A DNA stretch of 64,000 nucleotides from Shewanella litorisediminis (GTDB lineage Bacteria; Pseudomonadota; Gammaproteobacteria; Enterobacterales; Shewanellaceae). The notes beneath the pieces were generated by a model that searched no databases, was not told the DNA's origin, and was given only the letters and a program-made list of their open reading frames with translations. A program made the translations under genes and the position numbers. The DNA lies in assembly GCF_016834455.1 (NCBI RefSeq), contig NZ_CP069213.1:2852501-2916500 (forward strand), in the 5' to 3' direction. How positions within the stretch are numbered: the first letter of the stretch is position 1; every line of letters begins with the position of its first letter. Below, piece by piece: positions 1-8,627 of the stretch.

Positions 1-1343
1 TATTTACCGATTTTTCCCTGATCCGTCCGGGTTCGCTGCACAAGGCAAACGGCGGTGTACTGCTGATGGACGCCATCAAGGTGCTGGAACGGCCTTACGT
101 GTGGGATGGCCTGAAAAAAGCGCTGCGTTCCCGCAGCCTGGACTTGAACAGCCTGGAGCGGGAAGTCACCCTGTCCGGCACCATCTCGCTGGCGCCCGAA
201 CCCATCCCGCTGGATGTGAAGATCATTCTCTTTGGCGACTACCAAACCTATCAGCTGCTTCAGCAATATGACCCGGACTTCAACGAGCTCTTTCGGGTGA
301 CCGCCGATTTTGAAGATGTGATGCCTAGGCACGATGAATCCGAAGCGCTCTACGCACGCTTTATCTCTTCAATTGTGCACGACAACAATATGCTGCACTG
401 CAATCGCTCGGCGCTGGCCCGCATCCTCGAGTACTCCAGCCGTCAGGCAGACGATCAGACCCGTCTGTCGTTGCACTCAGCCAACATCGCCAACCTGCTC
501 AGAGAAACCAACTACTGCGCCAAAAGTGTCGGCGCCAGTGAGATAGGCCGCGAGCACGTGGAGATGGCACTTAAAAATCAGGAACTCCGTGTGTGTCGCC
601 TGAAAGACATGGTGATGCAGCAGTTTCTCAGTGGCCAAACCCTGTTCAGCGCAGAAGGCGCCGTTACCGGCCAGGTCAATGCACTGTCGGTGATTTCCAC
701 CACGGATCATGAATTCGGCGCGCCAAACCGCATAACCGCCACCACCGCCTATGGCAAAGGCGAAGTGCTGGATATCGAACACAAGGTTCGCCTGGGTGGC
801 CGCATACACAGCAAGGGCGTGTGGATCCTCACCGCCTATCTGTCGTCTCTGCTTGGCAAGCAAAGGCCCATTCCGCTCACCACCTTCCTGACATTCGAGC
901 AATCCTACAGTGGGGTGGATGGCGACAGCGCCTCCATGGCGGAATGCTGCGCCATCGTATCGGCCATCAGCGGTGTGCCCATTCGCCAGGATTTGGCCAT
1001 CACAGGCTCCATGAACCAGTTTGGAGAGTCTCAGCCCATAGGCGGCGTGAATGAAAAGATTGAAGGCTTTTATGATGTCTGTGGCATCAAGGGCCGCACC
1101 GGCACCCAGGGCGTGATAATTCCATCAAGCAATGTGAAAAACCTGATGCTCAGGAGCGACATTGTGGAGGCAGCGGGTCGCGGCGAATTTCATATTTATG
1201 CCGTAGACCATGTCACCGAAGCCATGGCGCTGCTGACCGGCCTCGAAGTGGGCAATGTGGATGACGCCAGCTTCGATACTCTGCTTGGACGGGCCGTGTC
1301 CCGCCTCAATGTGCTGGGTAAACATAAACTCGACAACGAGTAA
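1..1343 (+). CDS. Lon-like ATP-dependent protease (LonB/YcbZ-type), 5' truncated
   Basis: The reading frame is open from the first bases of the window (first full codon at 3), so the gene starts upstream; the ATG at 66 is internal. The opening residues RPGSLHKANGGVLLMDA match the end of the AAA module of Lon-like proteases of the AAA_32/YcbZ group. The last ~220 residues are the Lon proteolytic domain: the catalytic serine lies in GDSAS (codon 927-929) and the partner lysine in NEKIEG (codon 1056-1058), so the Ser-Lys dyad is intact. The role is cytoplasmic ATP-dependent protein degradation; substrates are unknown for this subfamily. A strong terminator follows 13 bp after the stop. The family is sure; the choice between YcbZ/LonH-like and another Lon-like subgroup rests on memory only. 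Confidence 0.9.
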   Translation, partial: FTDFSLIRPGSLHKANGGVLLMDAIKVLERPYVWDGLKKALRSRSLDLNSLEREVTLSGTISLAPEPIPLDVKIILFGDYQTYQLLQQYDPDFNELFRVTADFEDVMPRHDESEALYARFISSIVHDNNMLHCNRSALARILEYSSRQADDQTRLSLHSANIANLLRETNYCAKSVGASEIGREHVEMALKNQELRVCRLKDMVMQQFLSGQTLFSAEGAVTGQVNALSVISTTDHEFGAPNRITATTAYGKGEVLDIEHKVRLGGRIHSKGVWILTAYLSSLLGKQRPIPLTTFLTFEQSYSGVDGDSASMAECCAIVSAISGVPIRQDLAITGSMNQFGESQPIGGVNEKIEGFYDVCGIKGRTGTQGVIIPSSNVKNLMLRSDIVEAAGRGEFHIYAVDHVTEAMALLTGLEVGNVDDASFDTLLGRAVSRLNVLGKHKLDNE

Positions 1344-1355
1344 CACCGCTGACAT

Positions 1356-1384
1356 AAAAAAGCCCCGCAACGGCGGGGCTTTTG
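1356..1384. terminator. Bidirectional Rho-independent terminator
   Basis: Stem AAGCCCCGC / GCGGGGCTT with A-run before and T-run after, placed between two convergent genes (Lon-like protease on + and OYE reductase on -), so it can serve both. Confidence 0.9.
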
Positions 1385-1404
1385 TTTATGGGGCTATCTG
1401 AAAC

Positions 1405-2448
1405 TCAGTAGAGCACAGGCAGCAGCTCATCGCTGTAAGGCTTGAGCTCAGCGCCTTCACGCACCCGGGCCACATAATCGTGATTGGCGATAAAAGGCCT
1501 GCCAATGGCAATCACATCAAACTTGTTTGAGGCAATGGCGGCAGCCGCTGTTTCGGCATCGTATCCCCCAACACCCACCAGGGTGTGGCGACTGTGGCGA
1601 CGCAAATACTCGCTGACCCGGCCGTCGAGGTAATCATAATGAACGCTGTCGTCGAATATACCGCCGTGTAAATAGGCAAGCTCACGGGTATCCAATTCAG
1701 ACAGCAAGAGATCAAACACTGCCCGGTCGCGGGCATCCGGCTGGATATTGAAGTAGGCAGCCGGTGAAATGCGAAGCGCCGTGCGCGCAGCTCCGATGCG
1801 TGATGTTACAGCATCTACCACCTGCAGCGGGAAGCGCACCATGTTTTCAGGGCTGCCACCAAATTCATCGTCACGGCGGTTACTGTCGTAATGCAAAAAC
1901 TCGTCAATCATGTAGCCGTTGGCACCGTGGATTTCGACTCCGTCAAACCCGGCTTCGATGGCATTTTCGGCCGCCTTGGCATAGTCCTCCACCAACTGGG
2001 CAATTTCCAACGCCGTGGCTTCACGGGGCACCAAATAGGTGAGCTCACGCATTCTGGGCACAGTGCCCTCTACACCCACAGCCGACGGGGCGATAACTTC
2101 TGTGCCCCCCCAAAAGTGAGGATGTGCCACCCGGCCTGTGTGCCACAGCTGGGCAAAAATCTTACCGCCATTTTCATGCACGGCATCGGTGACCTTACGC
2201 CATCCGGCAATTTGCGCCTGATTAAAGATACCCGGGGTATTGGGATAGCCCTGACCATCGGGGCGAATAATAGTGGCTTCACTGATAATCAGCCCGGCAT
2301 CGGCGCGACGGGCATAGTAGTCGACCATTGCCTGGGTTGGCACCAGCGCATCGTCTGCCATACAACGGGTCAGGGGCGCCATCAGGATGCGGTTTTTCAG
2401 CTCGATGCGCTCATTCAGCGCCACTGGAGTAAAGAGTATGTCAGTCAT
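1405..2448 (-). CDS. nemA: Old Yellow Enzyme family FMN-dependent ene-reductase (N-ethylmaleimide reductase type)
   Basis: A 347-residue TIM-barrel flavoenzyme that reduces activated C=C bonds (maleimides, enones, nitro-esters) with NAD(P)H. FMN and substrate motifs are present: APLTR near residue 24, QLWHTGR near 100, and the anion-binding pair H174/N177 with the Tyr179 proton donor in HGANGY. The open frame runs 19 codons further upstream, but the ATG at 2448 fits the family N-terminus (MTDILFTPV) and has AGGA 6-9 bases before it, and the extra codons run through the operator region. It is divergent from a TetR gene and separated from it by three near-identical palindromes, so repression by that regulator with release by electrophiles is likely, as for NemR/NemA. 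Subtype within the OYE family is not certain. Confidence 0.92.
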   Translation of the reverse strand: MTDILFTPVALNERIELKNRILMAPLTRCMADDALVPTQAMVDYYARRADAGLIISEATIIRPDGQGYPNTPGIFNQAQIAGWRKVTDAVHENGGKIFAQLWHTGRVAHPHFWGGTEVIAPSAVGVEGTVPRMRELTYLVPREATALEIAQLVEDYAKAAENAIEAGFDGVEIHGANGYMIDEFLHYDSNRRDDEFGGSPENMVRFPLQVVDAVTSRIGAARTALRISPAAYFNIQPDARDRAVFDLLLSELDTRELAYLHGGIFDDSVHYDYLDGRVSEYLRRHSRHTLVGVGGYDAETAAAAIASNKFDVIAIGRPFIANHDYVARVREGAELKPYSDELLPVLY

Positions 2449-2460
2449 GGTGGTTCCTAT

Positions 2461-2531
2461 TTTTGAACAGGCATTCAAAATAATCATTCTTGAACATACA
2501 TTCAAGAACTATTTTGAACATACATTCAAAA
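2461..2531. promoter_or_regulatory. Three tandem palindromic operators between OYE gene and TetR gene
   Basis: Three copies of TTGAA-N6-TTCAA occur at 2463-2478, 2490-2505 and 2514-2529. Each is extended by further symmetric bases; the middle one reads CTTGAACATACATTCAAG. A fitting promoter for the OYE gene has -35 TTGAAT (2500-2505, minus strand, inside site 2) and -10 TATTTT (2477-2482, overlapping site 1) with a 17-bp spacer. For the TetR gene, TTGAAC (2514-2519, site 3) with TGTTAA 17 bp on is a weaker candidate. Bound repressor would block both promoters. Confidence 0.8.
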
Positions 2532-2573
2532 AAGTCTGTTAACCTATTCTTACCCCAACCACAGGAACCCAAA

Positions 2574-3152
2574 ATGCGCAGCGCCGAATTTGATCGCGAG
2601 CAAGTGCTCCGCCAAGCCATGCAAGCCTTTATGCAAAAGGGCTACAGCAAAACCAGCATGCAGGATTTAACCCGTGCCACAGGGTTACATCCGGGGTCAA
2701 TATACTGCGCCTTCGAAAATAAACGAGGCTTGTTGCTGGCGGCCATTGGTCAGTATCAGGCCGATCGCACCGCGCAGTTTCAGGCATTCTTCCCCGAGTC
2801 AGGGTCTGTTGTTGCCGGGCTCGATGCTTATCTGGCTAACCTGGTAGCGGAATGTCAGTGCGGCGCTGACAAGGGGTGTTTGCTGACCAAGTCATTGAAT
2901 GAACTGGCCGAGCAGGACAGCGAGATTAGTGCTCTCCTTTGCAAGAGCCTGGGCAGTTGCCAACAAGGTTTAGCGACTCAGTTTCAGCGCGCCATGGACA
3001 GCGGTGAAATCCCCAACACCCAAACGGCAATGGAACGGGCAGAATATCTGGTGATGGGGATCTATGGCCTGCGCACGCTGGCGCAAACTCACCCTTCGGC
3101 GCAAACCCTTAAACGTCTGGCCTTGAAACTAAGGATAGACAGCTGCGCCTGA
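2574..3152 (+). CDS. TetR/AcrR family repressor, probable regulator of the divergent OYE gene
   Basis: A 192-residue protein. The N-terminal helix-turn-helix covers about residues 10-50 (TSMQDLTRATGLHPGSIYCAF), and the C-terminal ligand domain carries a cysteine cluster (CQCGADKGC near residue 100) that could sense electrophiles. The start at 2574 is chosen because AGGA sits 7 bases upstream and MRSAEFD is a normal family N-terminus; the longer open frame from 2490 would begin inside the operators. Divergence from the OYE reductase and the triple palindromes in between point to autoregulation and control of that gene. It resembles the AcuR/NemR-like branch, but the operator differs from what I know of E. 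coli NemR, so I give no symbol. Confidence 0.9.
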   Translation: MRSAEFDREQVLRQAMQAFMQKGYSKTSMQDLTRATGLHPGSIYCAFENKRGLLLAAIGQYQADRTAQFQAFFPESGSVVAGLDAYLANLVAECQCGADKGCLLTKSLNELAEQDSEISALLCKSLGSCQQGLATQFQRAMDSGEIPNTQTAMERAEYLVMGIYGLRTLAQTHPSAQTLKRLALKLRIDSCA

Positions 3153-3241
3153 AAAATAGAAGTCACGGTTCATTGGCACCACCGGCCAGGCACAAAAAGG
3201 GCTAGCAGTCTCACTGCGTGAAACCGCTGCACCAGAAACAC

Positions 3242-3269
3242 AAAAATCCCGGACCTGCCGGGATTTTTT
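3242..3269. terminator. Rho-independent terminator between convergent genes
   Basis: Stem AAATCCCGG / CCGGGATTT with a short ACCTG loop, A-run on one side and T-run on the other. It lies after the TetR gene and just past the stop of the minus-strand small protein. Confidence 0.85.
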
Positions 3270-3284
3270 GTTGGAAGCAAACCA

Positions 3285-3581
3285 TCAGTCCGTGTCGAGG
3301 CCGAGGCTCTTTTGGGCATATACCCGCTCGCCGAGGGAGTTGAGTATTTTACACTCCCCTTCCAGCACAACGATGATGGATTTCCCGTTTCTGAAAGACT
3401 GAGGGATCATCACCCGCCCCGTTTCACTGACAGGCAACCCAGTCAGCACCGCGTTGTGCATGATAAGGCCAGCCGGTGCATCGTAGTAGAGCACAGTGAC
3501 AGTGACGCCCTGAGAGGCTTCCAGATCAAGCAAGTCGTTTGCCGAGTCGGCAAGCTGTTGTTCTAATGTACCGCCTTGCAT
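3285..3581 (-). CDS. Small conserved protein of unknown function (TIGR02922-like)
   Basis: A 98-residue protein. The core from about residue 26 (VTVLYYDAPAG) to the end, with SFRNGKSIIVVLEGECKILN, looks like the short Shewanella/Colwellia family I remember as TIGR02922. No signal peptide, membrane segment or catalytic motif is visible. The first ~25 residues are acidic and helical, and the true start may be later: the ATG at 3581 has only a distant AGGA. Its 5' region is shared with the divergent yeeN-like gene. Function is unknown; the family link is from memory. Confidence 0.65.
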   Translation of the reverse strand: MQGGTLEQQLADSANDLLDLEASQGVTVTVLYYDAPAGLIMHNAVLTGLPVSETGRVMIPQSFRNGKSIIVVLEGECKILNSLGERVYAQKSLGLDTD

Positions 3582-3881
3582 ATAGAGTTAATTCCTTCAT
3601 TCCTGAGCGACGCTTTCCAGTACGCTCAATCGGGCCGAGTATGGCATCAAAGCATCCCGTCTTCGATGGACGGCGGCCAAATTAGCCACCAGCTGAATTA
3701 ACATATCACTACAATTTTTAACCAAGCGCAATACTTGTACAGCAGACTGATACATCAAATTCCGCATTCGTGATGCAACAAACGTTTAGCGTCACCCGCC
3801 TCGTAAGCTTAGCGGGTGCACAACTGTCAACAAAGCTGATAGAATCCGAAAAATTTTTTTGTGCGTTAACGAGAAAACAAG
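3582..3881. other. Divergent intergenic region with a 7-bp inverted repeat
   Basis: A 300-bp region between the small TIGR02922-like gene (-) and the yeeN-like gene (+). CACCCGC (3793-3799) and GCGGGTG (3812-3818) form a perfect inverted repeat around a TAAGCTTA core. TAGAAT at 3840-3845 is a possible -10 for the downstream gene, without a good -35. The rest shows no gene. Confidence 0.4.
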
Positions 3882-4604
3882 ATGGGCAGAGCATATCAAA
3901 ACCGCAAAGAATCCATGGCGAAAACCGCCACTCAGAAGACCAGGATTTATTCACGCTACGGGAAAGAAATCTACGTGTGCGCCAAGAATGGCGGCGTTGA
4001 CCCCGATGGCAACCTGTCACTGCGTCGTCTGATCGATCGCGCCAAGAAAGACCAGGTACCGGCACACGTGATTGAGCGTGCCATCGACAAAGCCAAGGGT
4101 GGCGGCGGTGAAGACTATGATACTGCCCGCTATGAAGGTTTTGGTCCGGGTAACTGCATGGTGATTGTTGACTGCTTGACCGACAACGGAAAGCGCACCT
4201 TTACCGAAGTGCGTCAGGCCTTTGTGAAAAACGATGCCAAGCTCGGCGGTCCGGGTACTGTGGCCCATATGTTCGACCACCAGGCCGTGTTTGTATTTGC
4301 CGGTGATAACGACGAAGAAATTCTCGAAATCCTGATGGCCGCCGATGTTGACGTAAGCGACGTGGAAAGCGAAGACGGCATGATCAGCGTCTATGCCCCA
4401 CACACCGAATTCTTCAAGGCCAAAAACGCCCTCACCGATGCCATGCCCGACATCAACTTTGAAGTCGAAGAAATCAGCTTCGTACCTCAAACACAAACCG
4501 ATGTCAGCGGTGAAGATGTGGCGACATTCGACAAGTTTATCGCTGCCCTGGAAGATTGTGACGACGTGCAGAACGTTTACCACAACGCCAATATCATCGA
4601 GTAA
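3882..4604 (+). CDS. yeeN: YebC/PmpR family protein, YeeN type
   Basis: A 240-residue DUF28 protein. The N-terminus [16 protein letters not shown] is the form seen in YeeN-type paralogs; YebC proper begins with a related AGHSKW-type segment. Conserved stretches are [24 protein letters not shown] (about residue 78) and [15 protein letters not shown]. The family includes DNA-binding regulators and ribosome-associated factors that relieve stalling at proline stretches; which applies here is unknown. The ATG at 3882 has no strong ribosome binding site. It is monocistronic and closed by a terminator. Confidence 0.9.
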   Translation: MGRAYQNRKESMAKTATQKTRIYSRYGKEIYVCAKNGGVDPDGNLSLRRLIDRAKKDQVPAHVIERAIDKAKGGGGEDYDTARYEGFGPGNCMVIVDCLTDNGKRTFTEVRQAFVKNDAKLGGPGTVAHMFDHQAVFVFAGDNDEEILEILMAADVDVSDVESEDGMISVYAPHTEFFKAKNALTDAMPDINFEVEEISFVPQTQTDVSGEDVATFDKFIAALEDCDDVQNVYHNANIIE

Positions 4605-4616
4605 GATCTCAAACAT

Positions 4617-4646
4617 GAAAAACGCAGCCATCTGGCTGCGTTTTTT
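4617..4646 (+). terminator. Rho-independent terminator of the yeeN-like gene
   Basis: Stem AACGCAGCC / GGCTGCGTT with ATCT loop, followed by TTTTTT. Confidence 0.9.
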
Positions 4647-4658
4647 ATTGCCTGTGCC

Positions 4659-4802
4659 CTACAGAATCGTCAGGTCTTTGATGACTGTGATGGCCCCGCT
4701 GGTGTTTAGCTCGTGAGCCTCTTCGCTGAACCCGGCTTTAAAACAAAAAGCCCCTTCGCCACTGGCAGCCGAGTCTTCTTTAAAGGCCGTCAGAGTCTCC
4801 GG
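4659..4802 (-). pseudogene. Decayed gene end (about 47 residues, no start)
   Basis: On the minus strand an open segment runs from an in-frame TAG (4803-4805) to a TAG at 4659-4661. It reads like real protein: FKEDSAASGEGAFCFKAGF, then SEEAHELNTSGAITVIKDL. It has no ATG, GTG or TTG with a ribosome binding site. The sequence just upstream is open in another frame (DKALKLKRQGQSARPLEAP), which suggests a frameshifted, shortened gene. I do not recognise the parent family. Confidence 0.45.
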
Positions 4803-4839
4803 CTACAGGCGCTTCCAATGGCCGGGCACTTTGCCCCTG

Positions 4840-4857
4840 GCGCTTAAGCTTAAGCGC
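4840..4857. repeat. Perfect 18-bp palindrome
   Basis: GCGCTTAAGCTTAAGCGC is its own reverse complement. It lies 12 bp downstream of the POT transporter stop (minus strand) and inside the remnant region. It could be an operator, or a hairpin at the transporter mRNA end, but no T-run follows on that strand. Confidence 0.6.
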
Positions 4858-4868
4858 TTTATCCAAAG

Positions 4869-6422
4869 TCAGGCGGTGGAAGGTGCCGCTGCCTCACGGT
4901 AATTGTCCTGCATTCGGTAATTTCTGGCGTAAAGGGCAAATACAGCCGCGGCCACCAAAGCAAAACCGGCAAAAAAGAACATCTGAAACGCCGTCACCGA
5001 CAAGCCTGTACCGGCAATCCAGTCGGTCATACCCGGCCCCTTGACGCTGGCATTGGCCAAAAGCACCCAGAGGTTGCCCACGGTCACCGACAGGGTCCAG
5101 AAACTCATGATGGTGCCCTTCATGGTCTTGGGGGCCTGGCTGTAGGCAAACTCAAGCCCGGTAGCCGACACCAGCACCTCACCAAAAGTGAGCAGCGCAT
5201 AGGGCAATACCTGCCAGACAATGGAAACGGCGCTGCCGCCATCCATCATCAATTGAATGCTACCTATTACCACCCAGGACAAACCGGAAAAGGCGATGCC
5301 TGATGCCATCTTGCCCAACGCCGTTAACCTGAAACCCCAGCGCTCGAGCGTGGGGTACAGCACAAAGTTGTTAAAGGGAATGAGGATCATCACCAGCAGT
5401 GGATTCAATGCCTGCATCATGGCCGGTTCAAACCACTCGGGTTTGGTCATCTCATTGGCCTGCAAAATCCAGGTTGAGGCTTTTTGATCGAACAGCGACC
5501 AGAAGGGAGTGACCAGTGCAAAGAGCACCAGTATCCGCATCACTGCCCTGACCCCTTCCACGGCATCATCCCCATGGCGCGCCCTGGCTCTGTCAAGCTG
5601 CATGGTAGCGCCACTGCCCACAAATCCCATCAGCAGCACCAGCGCCAGGCACAGTGAGGTCACCAGCCCGAGCGACGGCATAAACCCAAGGGCAATCACA
5701 GCAAGCACTGTCCCCATCAGCGCCAGTGCCAAACCAAAGCGATTTGCCCCCGGGCTCAACAGTGCGGTTTTGATAACCGGCAAAAAACCATTGGGATTTT
5801 TGGGCTCAGGTGGCATATGCACGTAGCGGTGGCGTCCGGCCCAGAAGAAGACAGTGGCAATAAACATCAGCACCCCGGGGATACCAAAGGCGACCGAAGC
5901 ACCGAAATGTTTCAGCAGCAAGGGCATACTCAAAGAGGCGAAGAAGGAGCCAAAATTGATGGTGAAGTAAAACATGTCGAAGGCTTTCTGGGCCAACGAC
6001 TTGTTACTCTGATCGAATTGATCGCCCATAAAAGAGGATACCAGGGGTTTTATCCCGCCCGAGCCCAGGGCAATCAAAAACAAGCCGGTATAAAAACCGG
6101 TTTTACTGTCCTCAAAAATAGCCAGAAAAGCGTGCCCAACGCAGTACAGCAGCGACAGCCACAAAATGGTGTTGTATTTTCCAAAGAGCCTGTCGCCAAT
6201 CCAGCCACCCAGCAGCGGAAAAAAGTACACGCCAATCACAAAGGAGTGGAACACATCCTTGGCTTCGCCGGCCCGGAGATGTTCCGGCACCGACAGCAGC
6301 AGTGCCGTCATCAAAAACGGGGTCAGAATATTGCGCATGCCATAAAAGCTGAACCGCTCGCAGGCTTCAGACGCAATAATGTAGGGGATTTGTTTTGGCC
6401 ATTGCCCTGTTGTAGTTGTCAT
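4869..6422 (-). CDS. Proton-dependent oligopeptide transporter (POT/PTR family)
   Basis: A 517-residue inner-membrane transporter that imports di- and tripeptides with protons. The signature E19-x-x-E22-R23 (EACERFSFYGMR) on the first helix is intact. LGGWIGDRLFGKY near residue 75 is the family loop motif, and FDMFYFTINFGSFF near 150 is the PTR2 signature. About 14 hydrophobic segments can be read, as in bacterial POTs such as Shewanella PepT proteins. AAGGGA lies just upstream of the ATG. The nearest neighbours upstream are a secreted protease and further peptidases, so uptake of their products is a reasonable inference. Confidence 0.93.
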   Translation of the reverse strand: MTTTTGQWPKQIPYIIASEACERFSFYGMRNILTPFLMTALLLSVPEHLRAGEAKDVFHSFVIGVYFFPLLGGWIGDRLFGKYNTILWLSLLYCVGHAFLAIFEDSKTGFYTGLFLIALGSGGIKPLVSSFMGDQFDQSNKSLAQKAFDMFYFTINFGSFFASLSMPLLLKHFGASVAFGIPGVLMFIATVFFWAGRHRYVHMPPEPKNPNGFLPVIKTALLSPGANRFGLALALMGTVLAVIALGFMPSLGLVTSLCLALVLLMGFVGSGATMQLDRARARHGDDAVEGVRAVMRILVLFALVTPFWSLFDQKASTWILQANEMTKPEWFEPAMMQALNPLLVMILIPFNNFVLYPTLERWGFRLTALGKMASGIAFSGLSWVVIGSIQLMMDGGSAVSIVWQVLPYALLTFGEVLVSATGLEFAYSQAPKTMKGTIMSFWTLSVTVGNLWVLLANASVKGPGMTDWIAGTGLSVTAFQMFFFAGFALVAAAVFALYARNYRMQDNYREAAAPSTA

Positions 6423-6580
6423 CTCTTCCCTTAAAATTGGTCACCAATCGACCAATCCTACAGGGTTTGAAGACGGAATGCACTGGGCTGCCGGTGAGTG
6501 TGTGATGCTTAATAAAACCCGATTATTCAACCACAAACCAAGTCTTGTTTGGGTGCAGCGCCGCCAAGGTAAACGCGGAG

Positions 6581-6608
6581 AAAAAGCGCGTGGCCAAAGG
6601 CCACGCGC
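6581..6608 (-). terminator. Rho-independent terminator of the subtilase gene
   Basis: Perfect 10-bp stem GCGCGTGGCC / GGCCACGCGC with a 3-nt loop; on the minus strand it is followed by TTTTTC. It lies about 70 bp after the protease stop. Confidence 0.9.
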
Positions 6609-6676
6609 AATGTGGAGAAGGTGTTGCAATGCAGCTGTTGCAGCGTACCGGGCAGACTGATGCAGCAATCTGGCTA

Positions 6677-8257
6677 TCAGTTACATTGCTTGTTTTTACC
6701 TTTGCAGCTGCCACCACTTCCCGAACCTCCGCCACCGGAACCCTGGCCACCGCTGCAGGGGTGAGCAATCAGGTAGTTATGGGCAGCCGATGCGCGCACC
6801 AGACCATATCCGTAAGCATCATCACGTCCTGTTGGCCCCAGGTCTTCAGCTGTGACCCTCAATGCCGTGCGAATTTCGGTGTTGCTGCAATTGCTGTGCA
6901 GTCCCCAAACCAGCGCAGCCACACCGGCAACGTGTGGCGTTGCCATGGAAGTGCCACTGAACCTGGCGTAGTTCCCCTGCGCCACATTGAGGGTGGCAAC
7001 CTGACCTATGGTCTGCTGCAAGGCGGCACCTGTGGTATCCGACACCCCGACAGAAGGAATTGTGGTGTTAACGCCTCCAAGGGTGCCGTACAGTTCACCC
7101 GGGACATTGTTATAGATGATGGCACCCACCCCACCGCCTGCGGCGCAGTTCTGTACCTTTTCGGCAAAACTGATGCTGCCACGGCTTATGAGGCAAAGCT
7201 GCCCTGATGCGTTACAGATACTGTCGCCAAACCCACAGTTAGCGAGCATGGCTGTTTCGCTGCCATAGGGGCTTCCGTCCATCGCGACGGCATCAAAATC
7301 ATTGCCTCCTGCCATCACGCTGGCCACTTCGGCCTGTCCCATGGGCAGGGTAGAAAGTACGCCCACTCCCGGCGCAGACAATTCCACCTGACTGGTACGC
7401 TGGGAAAAATCCGCGACCTGCTTGTTTTCATCGAGGGCCGCAACCGAAACCACGGCATTGTAGGAAGCCGGATAGGAATGCCGCGTGTTGCCGTCGTTTC
7501 CGGCGGCAGCCACGCTGAGTACTCCCAGGGTCTCGGCGTCTGCGAATGCCCTGTCTTCGGTGCGGCTTTTAAGGGGACCGCCCAAACTCATATTGACCAC
7601 ATTGGCACCGGCATCGATACATTTATCGAGTGCGGCCACCAAGCTTGACGAATACGCCCAGCCATCGGCATCAAATACTTTTATGATATGAAGATGCAGG
7701 GCACTGCCCGGATGCACACCTATCACACCGAGATTATTATTCAGCGCTGCTATGGTGCCTGCCACATGGGTGCCGTGGTGATTTTCATCGCTGTCCCAAT
7801 CGCCTGTTCCGGCATCATAGCTGCCGGTGAGCCGATTGTTTGGGAGATCTTCATGCCCCATATCGATGCCCGAGTCTATGATGCACACAGTGCGGTTGGC
7901 GGCACTGTCTGCATAGGGGCGCAACACATCAGCCTGCACCATGGCGATGCCATAAGGCTCGGTTTGAGACAGGGGGTATCGCAGCGCATCGACTTCGAGA
8001 TACTCAATATGGGGATTGTGCTGCAACCCCTTCACGGCGCTGGCTGGCAGTAAAAATGCCGCCGCATTGTGACGACCGAGATCCTGCACCAGAATGCCCC
8101 CGGCGGCCTTTACACCGGCTTTGGCTTCGGATGCCATCCCGGGTTTAAACTGCACAACAAAGCGAGACTCTTCATCCGACGCCGCATCGGCCCCCAGACT
8201 CAGTCCAGACAATAGGCAAACAAGAAGTGAAGACAAAGACAAGTTGGCTGAATCCAT
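6677..8257 (-). CDS. Secreted subtilisin-like serine protease (S8) with PA insert and Gly/Ser-Cys tail
   Basis: A 526-residue preproprotein. Signal peptide about 1-25 (cut after ADA), an inhibitor_I9-type propeptide about 30-90, then an S8 catalytic domain with triad D128 (CIIDSGID), H161 (HHGTHVAGT) and S437 (SGTSMATPHV), and oxyanion Asn254. A protease-associated (PA) domain is inserted at about 330-425, between the Asn and Ser motifs. The C-terminus is a glycine/serine linker ending in SCKGKNKQCN, whose two cysteines may form a small loop. No membrane anchor is visible, so it is probably released. GGGAG precedes the ATG by 5 bases. It has its own terminator. It likely degrades external protein, feeding the nearby peptide transporter. 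Confidence 0.94.
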   Translation of the reverse strand: MDSANLSLSSLLVCLLSGLSLGADAASDEESRFVVQFKPGMASEAKAGVKAAGGILVQDLGRHNAAAFLLPASAVKGLQHNPHIEYLEVDALRYPLSQTEPYGIAMVQADVLRPYADSAANRTVCIIDSGIDMGHEDLPNNRLTGSYDAGTGDWDSDENHHGTHVAGTIAALNNNLGVIGVHPGSALHLHIIKVFDADGWAYSSSLVAALDKCIDAGANVVNMSLGGPLKSRTEDRAFADAETLGVLSVAAAGNDGNTRHSYPASYNAVVSVAALDENKQVADFSQRTSQVELSAPGVGVLSTLPMGQAEVASVMAGGNDFDAVAMDGSPYGSETAMLANCGFGDSICNASGQLCLISRGSISFAEKVQNCAAGGGVGAIIYNNVPGELYGTLGGVNTTIPSVGVSDTTGAALQQTIGQVATLNVAQGNYARFSGTSMATPHVAGVAALVWGLHSNCSNTEIRTALRVTAEDLGPTGRDDAYGYGLVRASAAHNYLIAHPCSGGQGSGGGGSGSGGSCKGKNKQCN

Positions 8258-8627
8258 ACCTGCTCCCGTGAATGTGATAATGCCCTGCCGTCCCCGCTCC
8301 CTGACCCCCTGTCGACTTCCACTTTTTCACACAGGCTATAGCTTCACTTATAGGCATAAGCCACGCTGGCACCAACTTTTGACTGACGAATAGATAAAAA
8401 TCGTCTGAACAGCCACAATTTGCCGCCAAAACCAATCACGAATGGAATAATAATCAAAGCGCTTGGGCGGGCTTGCCCTATTTGCAAAGGTCTGAACACC
8501 ACAAGGCTTTGCCCCAAACCTCTGGCTCGCGTATCTTTGTGGATACCGATTTGGGCACCTGACCTCAGATAGGGCCGGTATCGACAGAACCGCCGCCAAA
8601 GCGGCCTCATCGAATAAGGAGATAACC
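8258..8627. other. Divergent intergenic region, no supported gene
   Basis: A 370-bp region between the subtilase (-) and osmC-like gene (+). A minus-strand frame at 8344-8610 ends in a protein-like stretch (KLWLFRRFLSIRQSKVGA), but start, codon use and upstream part are unconvincing. Promoters for both genes should be here; none stands out. Confidence 0.4.
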
